Assembly: GCA_947089855.1 (NCBI GenBank)
Contig: CAMUML010000017.1
Location: forward strand, 1-64,000
Source: an uncultured Eubacterium sp.
Lineage (GTDB): Bacteria > Bacillota > Clostridia > Lachnospirales > Lachnospiraceae
Direction of reading: 5' to 3'
Length of the DNA: 64,000 bases
Shown: positions 34,544 to 43,977 of the stretch, one piece after another
Position numbering within the stretch: position 1 is the stretch's first letter
How the letters are laid out: each line of letters begins with the position of its first letter
The notes under the pieces: generated by a model
Seen by the model: the letters and a program-made list of their open reading frames with translations, nothing else
The model's database searches: none
What the model was told of the DNA's origin: nothing
Made by a program: the position numbers and the translations under genes

Positions 34544-37500
34544 TCAAACATTCCTTATTATCCCACGTACATCAAATATAACGTTCCTAGGACATTTTAC
34601 CACACAATTTCCGCAGGATAAACACTTCTCTTCCGAAATCTGCGCATATCCATGATTTACCTGGACTGCTCCGGCCGGGCAGTTTTTTTCGCACAGTCCG
34701 CACGCGATACAGCTTGTATCACAGGCTTTTCTGGCATCTGCGCCTTTATCCTGGTTTGAGCAGCGCACAAGGAATGGAACCCCTGCGCTATGCATATGGA
34801 TAATCCCTTGCGGGCAGGCTTTTTCACATAGTCCGCATCCAACGCATTTGGTTTCATCGATTTGTGCCACGCCATGTAAATTGATAGACGCAGCGCCATT
34901 AGGACAGGTTTGCACGCAGGCACCGCAGGCAACACAGCCATATGTGCAGCTATGGTTTTTCTCGCCGCCATTGCAGGCTACATATGCATACTGGGCTGGC
35001 TTTTTGGCCTCCTTTACGCTAGGGGATACGGCATATGGCGTATCTGCAAGCGGCAGGGAGGTACGGTATTTCCCGTCATAGCGGTAGTAAGCGCCAGCAA
35101 TGGCCGGTGCTGTCGGGATAGAGGTGATCTCGCCAATGCCGATCGCACCGCCCGCTACTTTTAGCCCTGGCTTTTCTACAATAATGCTTTCTACTTCCGG
35201 CGCCTGGTGGGAACGGAACAGCCCAAGCGTCCCATATTTGGAAAGCGGGACACCATCTTTCAATGCGTATTCTTCGGTCAGTGCAAACCCGGCCGACATC
35301 ACAACCCCGCCTTCGATCTGCCCTTCTACCGACAGTGGGTTCACGGCCTTGCCGACATCATGGGCAGCTGTAATTTTTTCAATCCTGCCTTGGCTATCCA
35401 GGATACATACCTGCGTCGCATAGCCATAGGCCACATGGGAAACCGGATTCGGGACGTCTGCGCCCAGCGGGTCGGTCTTTGCCAGGTATTCCCCATAGTA
35501 CTCCTTCCCTTCCAGTTCCTGCAAGGAATGCTGTTTCCGGTCTTCATTTAGTTTTTCACAGGCACGCCTTGTCGCTTCTCCGGTGATCAGCGTCTGCCTG
35601 GAGCCGGAAGTGGTGCCGGAATCCGGGGCATTGATGGTATTGGCGGCTTCGTATACGAAGTCCCCCCTTCGAAGCCCAGTTGTTTCTACGGCCATCTGGA
35701 CCAGCACGGTTCCAAGCCCCTGCCCGATACAGGACGCCCCGGAACGGATATGTATTTTTCCATCCTGGACTTTTAAAATTGCCCTGCCAAAATCCGGAAT
35801 GCCGACGCCTACCCCTGCATTTTTCATGGCACAGGCTATCCCGGCATATGGGCTGCTTTCATAGATTTCTTTTACCGCTTCCAACGTTTCGGCAAGCCCG
35901 GTCGATTCATCTACGATCTGCCCGTTCGGCAGTTCCTGCCCAGGACGGATGGCATTGCGGTAGCGGATTTCCCACGGGCTGATGCCTACCATCCCCGCAA
36001 GCTTGGTCAAAACCATTTCCATGCCAAAACAGGTCTGCGTCACACCAAAGCCGCGGAATGCACCGGCTGGCGGATTGTTGGTGTAATATGCTTTTCCATC
36101 GATCTCAAAATTCTGGTAATTGTACGGCCCTGCCGCATGGGTACAGGCACGTTCCAATACCGGTCCGCCAAGCGAAGCATAAGCGCCCGTATCGGAGACT
36201 ACCGTCGCCATAACCCCCTGGATTATCCCGTTTTCATCACAGCCAACGGTAAATTCCATATCCATTGGATGGCGTTTCGGATGGACGGTAATGCTCTCCT
36301 GGCGGGAGAGTTTTACTTTAACCGGCTTTTTCGACAGCCATGCTACCAGCGCTGCCTGATGCTGCACGGTCACATCTTCCTTTCCTCCAAAACCGCCGCC
36401 GACCAGCTTATTGACTACACGCACCTTTTCCCTTGGCATGCCAAGCATTTCCGCACATTCATGCTGCGTATCGTAAGTACCCTGGTCGGTGGAATAAATC
36501 AGCACGCCGTCTTCATAAGGCATTGCAACGGCACATTCCGGTTCCAGGAAGGCATGTTCGGTATATGGGGTATGGAATGTTTCGTTGTAGACATATTTCG
36601 ACTTTGCAATTGCTTCTTTGGCATTTCCCCTTGATACGTGTTTATGCGCCAGCAGGTTTCCGCCTTCGTGTATGGACGGGGCATCCGCTTTCATTGCTTC
36701 ATAAGGGCTTGTGACCGGCACCAGTTCTTCATAAGAGACTTTGACCAGCTTTTTCGCCCGCTCCAAAATCTCCGGCGTCTCGGCTGCTACAATAGCAACC
36801 GCATCCCCTAGGTACCGGGTGCATTCCCCGACCGGGATCATTGTATCCCAATCCTGCACCAAATGGCCGACTTTTACACTGCCCGGAATATCCGCTGCCG
36901 TATAAACGCCAACCACCCCCGCCAGGTTTTTGGCAGCCTGCGCATCGATTTCCAGTACCCTTGCCCTTGGATATTTGGCACGGACAGCGCTGGCATAAAT
37001 CATGCCTTCTACTTCCATATCGTCTGTATATTCCCCATAGCCCAGTGTTTTCTCGCGGGCATCGACCCGGTGTACCCGTTCCCCCAGCTTCCAGGTAAAT
37101 TCTTTATCCGGTATGCCGTTTGCTTCCCGTTTTATTTTGGCCGCCAGTTCTACGGCGTCCATAATCTTTTTATAGCCAGTACAGCGGCAGATATTATTCC
37201 GCAGCGCATAGGCAATCTCTTCCCTGGACGGATCCGGATTGACATCCAGCAATGCTTTGGCACAGACCACCATACCCGGGATGCAAAACCCGCACTGGAC
37301 GGCGCCTGCTTCTGCAAATGCATATGCATACAGCTCCTTTTCCTCTTCGGTAAACCCTTCTACCGTCAAAATATGCCTGCCGTCCATCATAGATATTTCC
37401 GGTATACATGCTTTGACCGCTGTCCCGTCTACCAATACATGGCAGGTGCCGCAGGCCCCTTCGCTGCAGCCGTCTTTCACAGACTTGCATTTGCATACGT

Positions 37501-37573
37501 CACGCAGGAACGGCAGCAGTTTTCCGTCCCCTTCTACCTGATATAACTGGCCGTTTACATTAATATGATACAT
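34544..37573 (-). CDS. Selenium-dependent xanthine dehydrogenase with RnfB-like ferredoxin tail
   Basis: A 1009-residue molybdenum hydroxylase. Residues 1-160 hold two [2Fe-2S] clusters (CSEGACGTCHVLVDG, QCGFCIPG, CRCTGYKKI). Residues 165-860 are the two molybdopterin-binding domains (GGGFGGKEDVTVQHQ, SGASCIGQGLGTVLVQM) with the catalytic Glu in GIGEITSIP. There is no FAD domain. Residues 867-1009 carry four groups of Cys of the CxxCxxCxxxCP type, separated by PFLVRCSNQDKGADARKAC, which is the layout of the RnfB electron-transfer domain. The body matches the Se_dep_XDH family (TIGR03311). The tail suggests electron exchange with ferredoxin or Rnf rather than NAD. YqeB, YqeC and SelD downstream supply the selenium ligand. 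No in-frame TGA is present; selenium would be in the cofactor. Confidence 0.92.
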   Translation of the reverse strand: MYHINVNGQLYQVEGDGKLLPFLRDVCKCKSVKDGCSEGACGTCHVLVDGTAVKACIPEISMMDGRHILTVEGFTEEEKELYAYAFAEAGAVQCGFCIPGMVVCAKALLDVNPDPSREEIAYALRNNICRCTGYKKIMDAVELAAKIKREANGIPDKEFTWKLGERVHRVDAREKTLGYGEYTDDMEVEGMIYASAVRAKYPRARVLEIDAQAAKNLAGVVGVYTAADIPGSVKVGHLVQDWDTMIPVGECTRYLGDAVAIVAAETPEILERAKKLVKVSYEELVPVTSPYEAMKADAPSIHEGGNLLAHKHVSRGNAKEAIAKSKYVYNETFHTPYTEHAFLEPECAVAMPYEDGVLIYSTDQGTYDTQHECAEMLGMPREKVRVVNKLVGGGFGGKEDVTVQHQAALVAWLSKKPVKVKLSRQESITVHPKRHPMDMEFTVGCDENGIIQGVMATVVSDTGAYASLGGPVLERACTHAAGPYNYQNFEIDGKAYYTNNPPAGAFRGFGVTQTCFGMEMVLTKLAGMVGISPWEIRYRNAIRPGQELPNGQIVDESTGLAETLEAVKEIYESSPYAGIACAMKNAGVGVGIPDFGRAILKVQDGKIHIRSGASCIGQGLGTVLVQMAVETTGLRRGDFVYEAANTINAPDSGTTSGSRQTLITGEATRRACEKLNEDRKQHSLQELEGKEYYGEYLAKTDPLGADVPNPVSHVAYGYATQVCILDSQGRIEKITAAHDVGKAVNPLSVEGQIEGGVVMSAGFALTEEYALKDGVPLSKYGTLGLFRSHQAPEVESIIVEKPGLKVAGGAIGIGEITSIPTAPAIAGAYYRYDGKYRTSLPLADTPYAVSPSVKEAKKPAQYAYVACNGGEKNHSCTYGCVACGACVQTCPNGAASINLHGVAQIDETKCVGCGLCEKACPQGIIHMHSAGVPFLVRCSNQDKGADARKACDTSCIACGLCEKNCPAGAVQVNHGYAQISEEKCLSCGNCVVKCPRNVIFDVRGIIRNV

Positions 37574-37733
37574 GTAAATCCCCTCCTTCTCGTTTATCCT
37601 GCCTCTACTATACTATAAATGAGAAATTTATTCAACTTGTACTAATAAATTTTTATAACAATAATAATTTTTATAAATATTATCGTTCTCCATACCGTAC
37701 CTGCAGCGCATACTTACGGTAAAATAACAAAAT

Positions 37734-37772
37734 CAGGAATAATGCCAAAGCTTGCTGCCGGCACTATTCCTG
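37734..37772 (-). terminator. Terminator behind the permease
   Basis: CAGGAATAATGCC (37734-37746) pairs with GGCACTATTCCTG (37760-37772) with one mismatch, followed on the minus strand by a T-rich ATTTTGTTATTTT. It separates the xdh-permease transcript from the selenium-enzyme transcript, which has its own AT-rich promoter region at 37600-37680. Confidence 0.75.
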
Positions 37773-37791
37773 AACACTTACGGTAATAATA

Positions 37792-39192
37792 TCATGCACC
37801 TTGTTTTTCTTTTGGCAAAAACAGGCTAAGTACCAGCGATACGACAAATACGCCTGCTACTGCATTTCCATTAAAAATATCGCCCACTGCCTGCGGGAAT
37901 GCAGAAAAGAAATTTCCGGACGTTTGTGTCAGCCCGACGCCGATACAGAATGCCAGGGATACAATGATCATGGTACGGTCATTAAATTCGCACTCTTTTA
38001 GCATCTTCATGCCTTCATACATAATCGAGCCAAACATCACAACCGTACAGCCGCCCAGCACGGATTCCGGCAGGGAATTAAAAAATGCACCCAGCGGCGG
38101 GAACAAGGACGCCAAGATCAATGTCAACGCACCCATTAAAATTGTAAACCGGTTAATCACACCTGTCATAGTTACCAAACCCACATTCTGGCTAAAGGAG
38201 GTTAACGGCAGGCATCCAAAACATCCGGAAATCGTACTGGAAAACCCATCCACAGCCAGGGATCCTTGCAGTTCTTCCATTTTAATGTCACGGCCTAACG
38301 TGCCTTGGCAAACAGCCGTCGTCGCACCGGTCGTCTCGGCCGCAGATACTAAAAACACAATTGCGATCGTAAAAAACGCCCCTATATCAAATACCGGCTT
38401 ATGGGCGGTAAAAAACACAATCTGCGGCAGGCTGAAAAAGCCAACCTCATCGATCGTCTTTGAAATGCCGGAAAAATCCACCATTGGAGCAATACCGGCT
38501 ACCGTTAAAATAGTAGACAAGATATAGCCAAAGATCAGCCCAACCAAAATATTTAGATTTTTATAAACACCTTTTAGCATATACCGGGAAACCAGGCATA
38601 CAACCAACGTAAACCCGCCTACTGCTAGATGGTACCATGCGCCAAACGTTTCCGACCCATTGCCGCCTCCCCAAGAATTCATGCCGACCGGCAAAAGGGA
38701 AAGCCCAATCGCAATCACAACGCAGGCGGATACGACCGGCGTTAAAAACCGTTTCCAATATTTCGCACTCAGGCCTACCACGCCTTCAAAAATACCGCCC
38801 AGGATCACAGCGCCAACCATCCCTTCGTATCCAAGCTCCGGATTGGTACAGATCATCAAAAGGCTGCCTAAAAACGTAAAACTCACACCCATAACAATCG
38901 GCAGCCTAGAGCCGATTTTCCAGACCGGATACAGCTGCAGGCAAGTCCCGACCCCTGCTACAAACATCGCGCACTGCAGCAGGCGCGTAATTTCCGTCCC
39001 ACTCAAATGGCTGTCTGTCCCCCTTACCAGCGCCGCGCCGCATACGATCAGCACTGGCGCCAGATTGGCAACAAACATAGCAAGCACATGCTGGAGGCCA
39101 AACGGAATTGCTTTGCCCAACGGCACCCTTCCATTCAATTTGTAGATATTTTCTTCACTTACTGTAGTAACCTTTTCTTCTTTATTTCCCAT
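37792..39192 (-). CDS. Nucleobase:cation symporter-2 (xanthine/uric acid permease)
   Basis: A 466-residue permease with about 12 membrane segments, of the xanthine/uracil permease family. Visible are PFGLQHVLAMFVANLAPVL in the first helix, the conserved SAAETTGATTAV segment in helix 8, and the family signature SQNVGLVTMTGVINRF. The first position after QN and the Glu-containing helix fit purine rather than uracil transporters, as does its place behind xanthine dehydrogenase genes. It would import xanthine, hypoxanthine or urate with protons or Na+. RBS and gap (59 bp to xdhC) suit one transcript. Confidence 0.92.
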   Translation of the reverse strand: MGNKEEKVTTVSEENIYKLNGRVPLGKAIPFGLQHVLAMFVANLAPVLIVCGAALVRGTDSHLSGTEITRLLQCAMFVAGVGTCLQLYPVWKIGSRLPIVMGVSFTFLGSLLMICTNPELGYEGMVGAVILGGIFEGVVGLSAKYWKRFLTPVVSACVVIAIGLSLLPVGMNSWGGGNGSETFGAWYHLAVGGFTLVVCLVSRYMLKGVYKNLNILVGLIFGYILSTILTVAGIAPMVDFSGISKTIDEVGFFSLPQIVFFTAHKPVFDIGAFFTIAIVFLVSAAETTGATTAVCQGTLGRDIKMEELQGSLAVDGFSSTISGCFGCLPLTSFSQNVGLVTMTGVINRFTILMGALTLILASLFPPLGAFFNSLPESVLGGCTVVMFGSIMYEGMKMLKECEFNDRTMIIVSLAFCIGVGLTQTSGNFFSAFPQAVGDIFNGNAVAGVFVVSLVLSLFLPKEKQGA

Positions 39193-39251
39193 AAATTTAT
39201 CCCTCTCGTCAAAGCGGCAACCCTGCCCGGCCCATCCTTCCCAGCACTTTT

Positions 39252-39758
39252 TTATACAGCATCTGCCTCAGCTTCTTTCCCAAGCCGCCGCAGCATGGTC
39301 TTTTTCACCGCCCGGAAAATATTTTCATACCCAGTACAGCGGCATAAATGGCCGGACATCCGTTTGCGGATTTCCTCATCGGAAAATTCCTGGCCAGCTT
39401 CCAGCAATTCCACGGCACTCATAATAAACCCTGGCGTGCAAAATCCGCACTGCACCGCCGCTTCATCTATAAATGCCTGCTGAATATCGGAGATTTCGCC
39501 ATTTGGCCCGGCTAACCCTTCCAAAGTCAGGATCTCCTTGCCCTGCGCCCATACTGCCAGGTAAATGCAGGAATTATAACACTCTCCGTCGATCATTACG
39601 TTGCATGCCCCGCACTCGCCGACTTCACAGCCTTTTTTTACACTGGTCAGCCGGTAGTCGTCCCGCAGCATATCGGTAAGCGACGCACGCACATCCACCA
39701 TTTTTTCTACCTGTTTCCCATTGACCGTACAGGAAACCAATTTATACTGCTTACTCAT
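39252..39758 (-). CDS. xdhC: Xanthine dehydrogenase [2Fe-2S] subunit
   Basis: A 168-residue iron-sulfur subunit. The plant-ferredoxin-like domain has GCEVGECGACNVMIDGECYNSC and the alpha-helical domain has QCGFCTPGF and CRCTGYENI, giving all eight Cys of two [2Fe-2S] clusters. It relays electrons from the molybdenum site to FAD. The ATG at 39758 has GGAGGTG upstream and overlaps the end of the FAD gene by eight bases. The symbol follows the E. coli xdhABC naming for the small subunit, which differs from the XdhC chaperone of other species. Confidence 0.93.
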   Translation of the reverse strand: MSKQYKLVSCTVNGKQVEKMVDVRASLTDMLRDDYRLTSVKKGCEVGECGACNVMIDGECYNSCIYLAVWAQGKEILTLEGLAGPNGEISDIQQAFIDEAAVQCGFCTPGFIMSAVELLEAGQEFSDEEIRKRMSGHLCRCTGYENIFRAVKKTMLRRLGKEAEADAV

Positions 39759-40638
39759 AATTTCCACCTCCTGCTAGACGGATCGATTCTGTGAGCGCAC
39801 GCTCTGCCAATACAACGGCGATATGCTGCCGAAACGCTTTGGAAGCCCGCCAGCTGTCCCGCGGCTGGATGTCGGACAGCACGGCCTGGGCAAATGCCTG
39901 GACCACAGTTTTTGATACCGCCTCCCCCTTGGCGGTTTCTTCCGCCGATGGGGCACGCATCGGCACCGGGCCTGCCACACCGTATGCAATGCGGACATCG
40001 TCTATGCGCTTTTTATCGGACGATAATTTTACATTGACCGAACACCCAGTCGTTGCAATATCCATTGCATTGCGCATCGCGTATTTTATATAATGGCCAT
40101 GGTACCCTTCATACGCCTGTTTTGGGATGATAATTGCCGTCTGCAGTTCTCCTGGGCGCAGGTCCACCGTCCCTGCTTTTATGTAAAAATCATGGATCGG
40201 GATCCTGCGCATGCCCTCTGGCCCCGTCAGTTCCACAATGGCATCCCAGGCAAACAGCGTAGAAGCGGAATCGGCAGACGTTACCCCATTGCAGGTATTT
40301 CCGCCAATTGTCCCTATATTGCGTATCTGCGGGCCCCCAACCATATCTACGGCTTCCCCCAATACTTTAATATGCTTTTGGATCAGCGGGTCTTTTGTAA
40401 TATGGGAAAAACTAGTTAAAGAGCCGATGCGCAACGCCCCGTCTTCTTCATAGCAGACCCCGCGCATTTCATCAATCCCAAAAATGCTGACCAGCTCTTT
40501 CCCCGCGCGTTTCCCTTCCCGTATCTGCACCAGGACATCGCTTCCGCCCGCGATTACCTGTGCCTGCGGATGCTCCATAAGGAGCTGGACCGCATGGCTT
40601 ACGCTTTCTGCTTCATAAAGCGCCTTTATATCATACAT
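39751..40638 (-). CDS. xdhB: Xanthine dehydrogenase FAD subunit
   Basis: A 295-residue FAD-binding subunit of the CO dehydrogenase/xanthine dehydrogenase medium-chain family. The FAD sites are VIAGGSDVLVQIREGK and GGPQIRNIGTIGGNTCNG; the C-terminal domain follows from residue 175. It passes electrons to NAD+ or another acceptor. A strong GGAGGG precedes the ATG at 40638, and a longer frame to 40686 lacks a site. It lies 54 bp behind the molybdenum subunit. Confidence 0.93.
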   Translation of the reverse strand: MYDIKALYEAESVSHAVQLLMEHPQAQVIAGGSDVLVQIREGKRAGKELVSIFGIDEMRGVCYEEDGALRIGSLTSFSHITKDPLIQKHIKVLGEAVDMVGGPQIRNIGTIGGNTCNGVTSADSASTLFAWDAIVELTGPEGMRRIPIHDFYIKAGTVDLRPGELQTAIIIPKQAYEGYHGHYIKYAMRNAMDIATTGCSVNVKLSSDKKRIDDVRIAYGVAGPVPMRAPSAEETAKGEAVSKTVVQAFAQAVLSDIQPRDSWRASKAFRQHIAVVLAERALTESIRLAGGGNYE

Positions 40639-40692
40639 GATCAAACCCTCCTTTTCTCGTACTTTTCCTTTCCCATTCCGCTGCAACGCTCC

Positions 40693-42978
40693 CTACAGCA
40701 GCCCTTCTTCCTGAAACCTACGGAACAGGTTTTGCGGATGCAGCGGCGCTTCGTTGACGGCAGCCCCAGTTGCCTGGTAAACCGCATTGCGGATGGCAGG
40801 CGCAATAGAGCAGGTTGGCGGCTCGCCCAAGGCTTTTGTCCCAAACGCACTGGTCGGTTCCGGGTTTTCCACAAATACCGCTTTTAAGCGCGGATGGTCC
40901 ATAAATGTGGAAACCTTATAGTCCAGCAGGTTATTGTTCAGCGCACGCCCGGTCTTTTGGTCAAACAAAAGCCGCTCCGACAGCCCAAACCCAATGCCCA
41001 TACTCATGCCGCCATGCACCTGTGCTTCTGCCAGCGCTGGGTTTATCAATGTCCCGGCATCGTGTGCATTCACAATATCCAATAATTTCACTTGGCACAT
41101 CGGAATATCTACTTCCACCTCTGCTATCGTACATCCAAACGAATACGCGTTGGATTTAATCTGCGCTGTGCTTTCCGCCGATAAATGCTGGCTGTTGTCC
41201 AGGCTGTACAACGCCGTAGTAGCAAGCTCGCCCAATGTCATCAAAACCCTGCCGTCCGTCACACGCACGATCTGCGCATTGGCAATATCCAGGTTATACG
41301 GCGGCATACGGGTCAGTTCCTGCGCATAGTTTAAAATACGTTCCTTTAGCAGCAGCGCTGTCTTGCGGATCGCAAACCCCGCCGTATACGTCTGCCGGGA
41401 TGCATAGGCCCCGGTTCCAAACGGCGTTACATCGGTGTCCTGGCAGGAAACCACATGGACGGATTCTAACGGGACGCCCAGCACATCGGCTGTCATCTGC
41501 GAATACGCTGTATCCGCCCCCTGCCCAATCTCTGTTTCCCCAAGCTGCACCTGGAGGGAGCCATCCTGGTTGAGCACCATGCGGCACGATGCCGTTTCCA
41601 AGGAAATCGGCCATACTGCCGTATTGTACCAAAATACCGCTATGCCAATCCCCCTGCGTATATCCCCTGTCTGGTTTTGGTACGCTTTATATTTCCGTTC
41701 ATAATCAATCGCTGCCATTGCTTTATCGAGGCACTGGTTAAATGTATCGTAATACAATTCATTTTTGGAAAACGGATCCTGAAAACCCACTGGCATCAGG
41801 TTTTTGCGCCGGAATGCCAAAGAATCCATACCCATCGCCGCTGCCACATCTTCCGTATGGCATTCCACTGCCCACATCGCCTGCGGGATACCATACCCAC
41901 GCATCGCCCCGGCCACTGGCTTATTGGTAAATACCGTATAAGCATCCACTTCCACATTCTCACATGGATAAAGCTGCGGAAATGCGCCCGCCCCCTTTGC
42001 TACAATACTGTGCCCGTGGGACGCATACGCACCCTGGTCAGAAAACGCTTCCAGTTTACGTGCCGCATAGGTACCGTCTGGGCGTACCCACGAGATAATA
42101 TGGCTGCGTATAGAATGGCGCACGCGGTTGGATACAAACGTATCTTCCCTTGGGACATCCAGTTTGACCAGATGGCCGCCCAGGTTCCTGCATAGCCACG
42201 CGCACAGCGGCTCGTACAAAATATCCTGCTTATTGCCAAAGCCACCGCCAATATACGGCTTTACCACCCGGATCTTGCCCCATTCCATCCCAAGCGCCTG
42301 CCCTACGATGCGGCGTACAATATGTGGTATCTGCGTAGAAGACGTCACTGTAATCCGGCCGCCTTCCATCTCGGCATAACAGATAAAATTTTCAATATGG
42401 CAATGCTGTACCGTCGGCGTTTCGTACCAGCCTTCTACTTTCGTAAGCCCTGGCTCTTTCACCGCTTCTTTATAATTCCCCTTCTGGATTGTTGTATGCT
42501 TTAAAATATTATTCGGATACTCCCGATGGATCTGCGGCGCGCCGTCTTCCATTGCTTTTTGCACATCCAAAACAAACGGGTACTCTTCATATTCCACTTT
42601 TATAACGCGCAGTGCCTGCGCTGCCGCCACCTCATCTTCCGCCACAACCGCGGCAATATCATCCCCATAAAACCGCACCTCCTGCGTCAGGACCAGCCGG
42701 TCTGCCACATCCTGATGCGCCGGGTCGGTCGACCACGGATGGCCTGCTGTTGGAAAATAATGCTTCTCCTTGACATCAAAGCAGGTAAACACCCGGATAA
42801 CGCCTGCCACCTTTTCCGCCTCCGATACGTCAATCGACACTACCCTGCCGTGGGCAATAGATGCGTGCAGCACCCGCGCAATATAAGCGCGTTTATCGCA
42901 CAGGTCGTCCGTATATCTGGTACGCCCAACCACCTTATCATAAGCATCCACACGGGTTACTTTTTTTCCTACATACAT
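40693..42978 (-). CDS. xdhA: Xanthine dehydrogenase molybdenum-binding subunit
   Basis: A 761-residue subunit binding the molybdopterin cofactor. Features include an N-terminal ald_xan_dh_C domain (KVVGRTRYTDDLCDK), the PYIGGGFGNKQDILYEPL cofactor loop, QLGETEIGQGADTAYSQM and the catalytic Glu in FGTKALGEPPT. It hydroxylates a purine or related heterocycle with water as oxygen donor. With the FAD and 2Fe-2S subunits it forms the usual heterotrimer. Because maturation genes for selenium are in the same locus, this enzyme too might need a selenium ligand, as clostridial purine hydroxylase does. Exact substrate cannot be read from sequence. Confidence 0.93.
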   Translation of the reverse strand: MYVGKKVTRVDAYDKVVGRTRYTDDLCDKRAYIARVLHASIAHGRVVSIDVSEAEKVAGVIRVFTCFDVKEKHYFPTAGHPWSTDPAHQDVADRLVLTQEVRFYGDDIAAVVAEDEVAAAQALRVIKVEYEEYPFVLDVQKAMEDGAPQIHREYPNNILKHTTIQKGNYKEAVKEPGLTKVEGWYETPTVQHCHIENFICYAEMEGGRITVTSSTQIPHIVRRIVGQALGMEWGKIRVVKPYIGGGFGNKQDILYEPLCAWLCRNLGGHLVKLDVPREDTFVSNRVRHSIRSHIISWVRPDGTYAARKLEAFSDQGAYASHGHSIVAKGAGAFPQLYPCENVEVDAYTVFTNKPVAGAMRGYGIPQAMWAVECHTEDVAAAMGMDSLAFRRKNLMPVGFQDPFSKNELYYDTFNQCLDKAMAAIDYERKYKAYQNQTGDIRRGIGIAVFWYNTAVWPISLETASCRMVLNQDGSLQVQLGETEIGQGADTAYSQMTADVLGVPLESVHVVSCQDTDVTPFGTGAYASRQTYTAGFAIRKTALLLKERILNYAQELTRMPPYNLDIANAQIVRVTDGRVLMTLGELATTALYSLDNSQHLSAESTAQIKSNAYSFGCTIAEVEVDIPMCQVKLLDIVNAHDAGTLINPALAEAQVHGGMSMGIGFGLSERLLFDQKTGRALNNNLLDYKVSTFMDHPRLKAVFVENPEPTSAFGTKALGEPPTCSIAPAIRNAVYQATGAAVNEAPLHPQNLFRRFQEEGLL

Positions 42979-43025
42979 ATCGTTCTCCCTCCTTTATTAC
43001 GAGCGCTTAGGCAGCAGGATCATTC

Positions 43026-43727
43026 CTAGCCGTTTAAATAACGGTCCAAATGTGCTGCCATCTGCAAATATCCGTCCCCGGTAATTACGACTTTCCCTTT
43101 CTGTACCTGTACCATCCCCATTTCTTCCAGCTTTTTGATATTCCGGTTTAAAGTCCTGACGGAAAATCCAATTTCCTCTGCTAACTGGTTCCTGTCCTGC
43201 CGGATTTCCATATAGTTGCAAAGCGGCGGTTTTTGTTCGTATTTCCGGATAAAATGCATCATCAGACGTTCCCTGCCTTCGATAAACAAATACCTGCGGG
43301 CATCCGCAGTCTGCATAATAAGCCTGCGCATATTTTCCTTTGTCCGCATAAACAGCGCATCCACATCCTGCCGCAGCCATTCCATATAAAATGCCGCAGG
43401 TATCAAAAGCACACGGCATTTGGTAGCAGTAACGACACTGATCCGGTAATTGATTAGATCCGCGAAACATTCAATCTCCCCAAAAAAATCCCCCGGCCCA
43501 TAGTCCTTAAATGCATAGGGCCGTTCATGCATTGGCCATTCGATCCCAGTTACTTTTCCAGATAAAATGATATAGATCGTACAGCATTTATCCCCTGCTT
43601 TTATCAGTGTCTTATCCTCATCCACCTCAACCAGACGCATGTAGTACTTCACTTCTTCCGTACAGTTCTGAAACAAAAGATCCATATATGCCTGTTTTTT
43701 CAATGGCAGCTCTTTAAATATGTCCAC
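43026..43727 (-). CDS. Crp/Fnr-family transcriptional regulator
   Basis: A 233-residue regulator with an N-terminal cyclic-nucleotide-type beta barrel (TLIKAGDKCCTIYIILSGKVTGIEW, DYGPGDFFGEIECFAD) and a C-terminal winged helix (QDRNQLAEEIGFSVRTLNRNIKKLEEMGMVQVQKGKVVI). It lacks the N-terminal Cys group of Fnr, so it is not an iron-sulfur oxygen sensor. The start chosen is GTG at 43727 with AGAGGTGG upstream; a longer frame to 43811 crosses the promoter. It is the first gene of the xdh operon by position and is likely its activator, perhaps answering to a purine or to redox state. Confidence 0.88.
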   Translation of the reverse strand: MDIFKELPLKKQAYMDLLFQNCTEEVKYYMRLVEVDEDKTLIKAGDKCCTIYIILSGKVTGIEWPMHERPYAFKDYGPGDFFGEIECFADLINYRISVVTATKCRVLLIPAAFYMEWLRQDVDALFMRTKENMRRLIMQTADARRYLFIEGRERLMMHFIRKYEQKPPLCNYMEIRQDRNQLAEEIGFSVRTLNRNIKKLEEMGMVQVQKGKVVITGDGYLQMAAHLDRYLNG

Positions 43728-43749
43728 GGCGCCCCACCTCTTTTTCTTT

Positions 43750-43791
43750 ATTATATAGAACTCACAGGCTATTTGGAAAGGACATATGTCC
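43750..43791 (-). promoter_or_regulatory. Promoter region of the Crp-xdh operon with a palindrome
   Basis: A perfect TATAAT reads on the minus strand at 43755-43750. The 12-bp perfect palindrome GGACATATGTCC (43780-43791) lies just upstream of where the -35 would be (the -35 itself, TTCCAA, is poor). A weak -35 plus an adjacent dyad is typical of an activator-dependent promoter, so the palindrome may be the regulator's own site. Confidence 0.45.
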
Positions 43792-43977
43792 CTTATTTGC
43801 CATTCTGTCAAAATATGGCATAATTGCTAATTTTGCTTGCATTTACGGACACGAAAGCCAAAAAAGTTGTGCAATTTTACATATTTATCTTTTGCCCTTC
43901 GCCCGATACCCAGATATATAACGCAGCGCTGGCTAGGCCCTCTGGCTCTTTGGTTGTAATATAGGAATGAATAAAAT

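Noticed and set aside
31217-37573. Selenoprotein with an in-frame UGA in SelD or xanthine dehydrogenase
   Set aside because: SelD has Cys at the usual Sec/Cys position, and both frames are open without TGA; selenium is expected in the cofactor.
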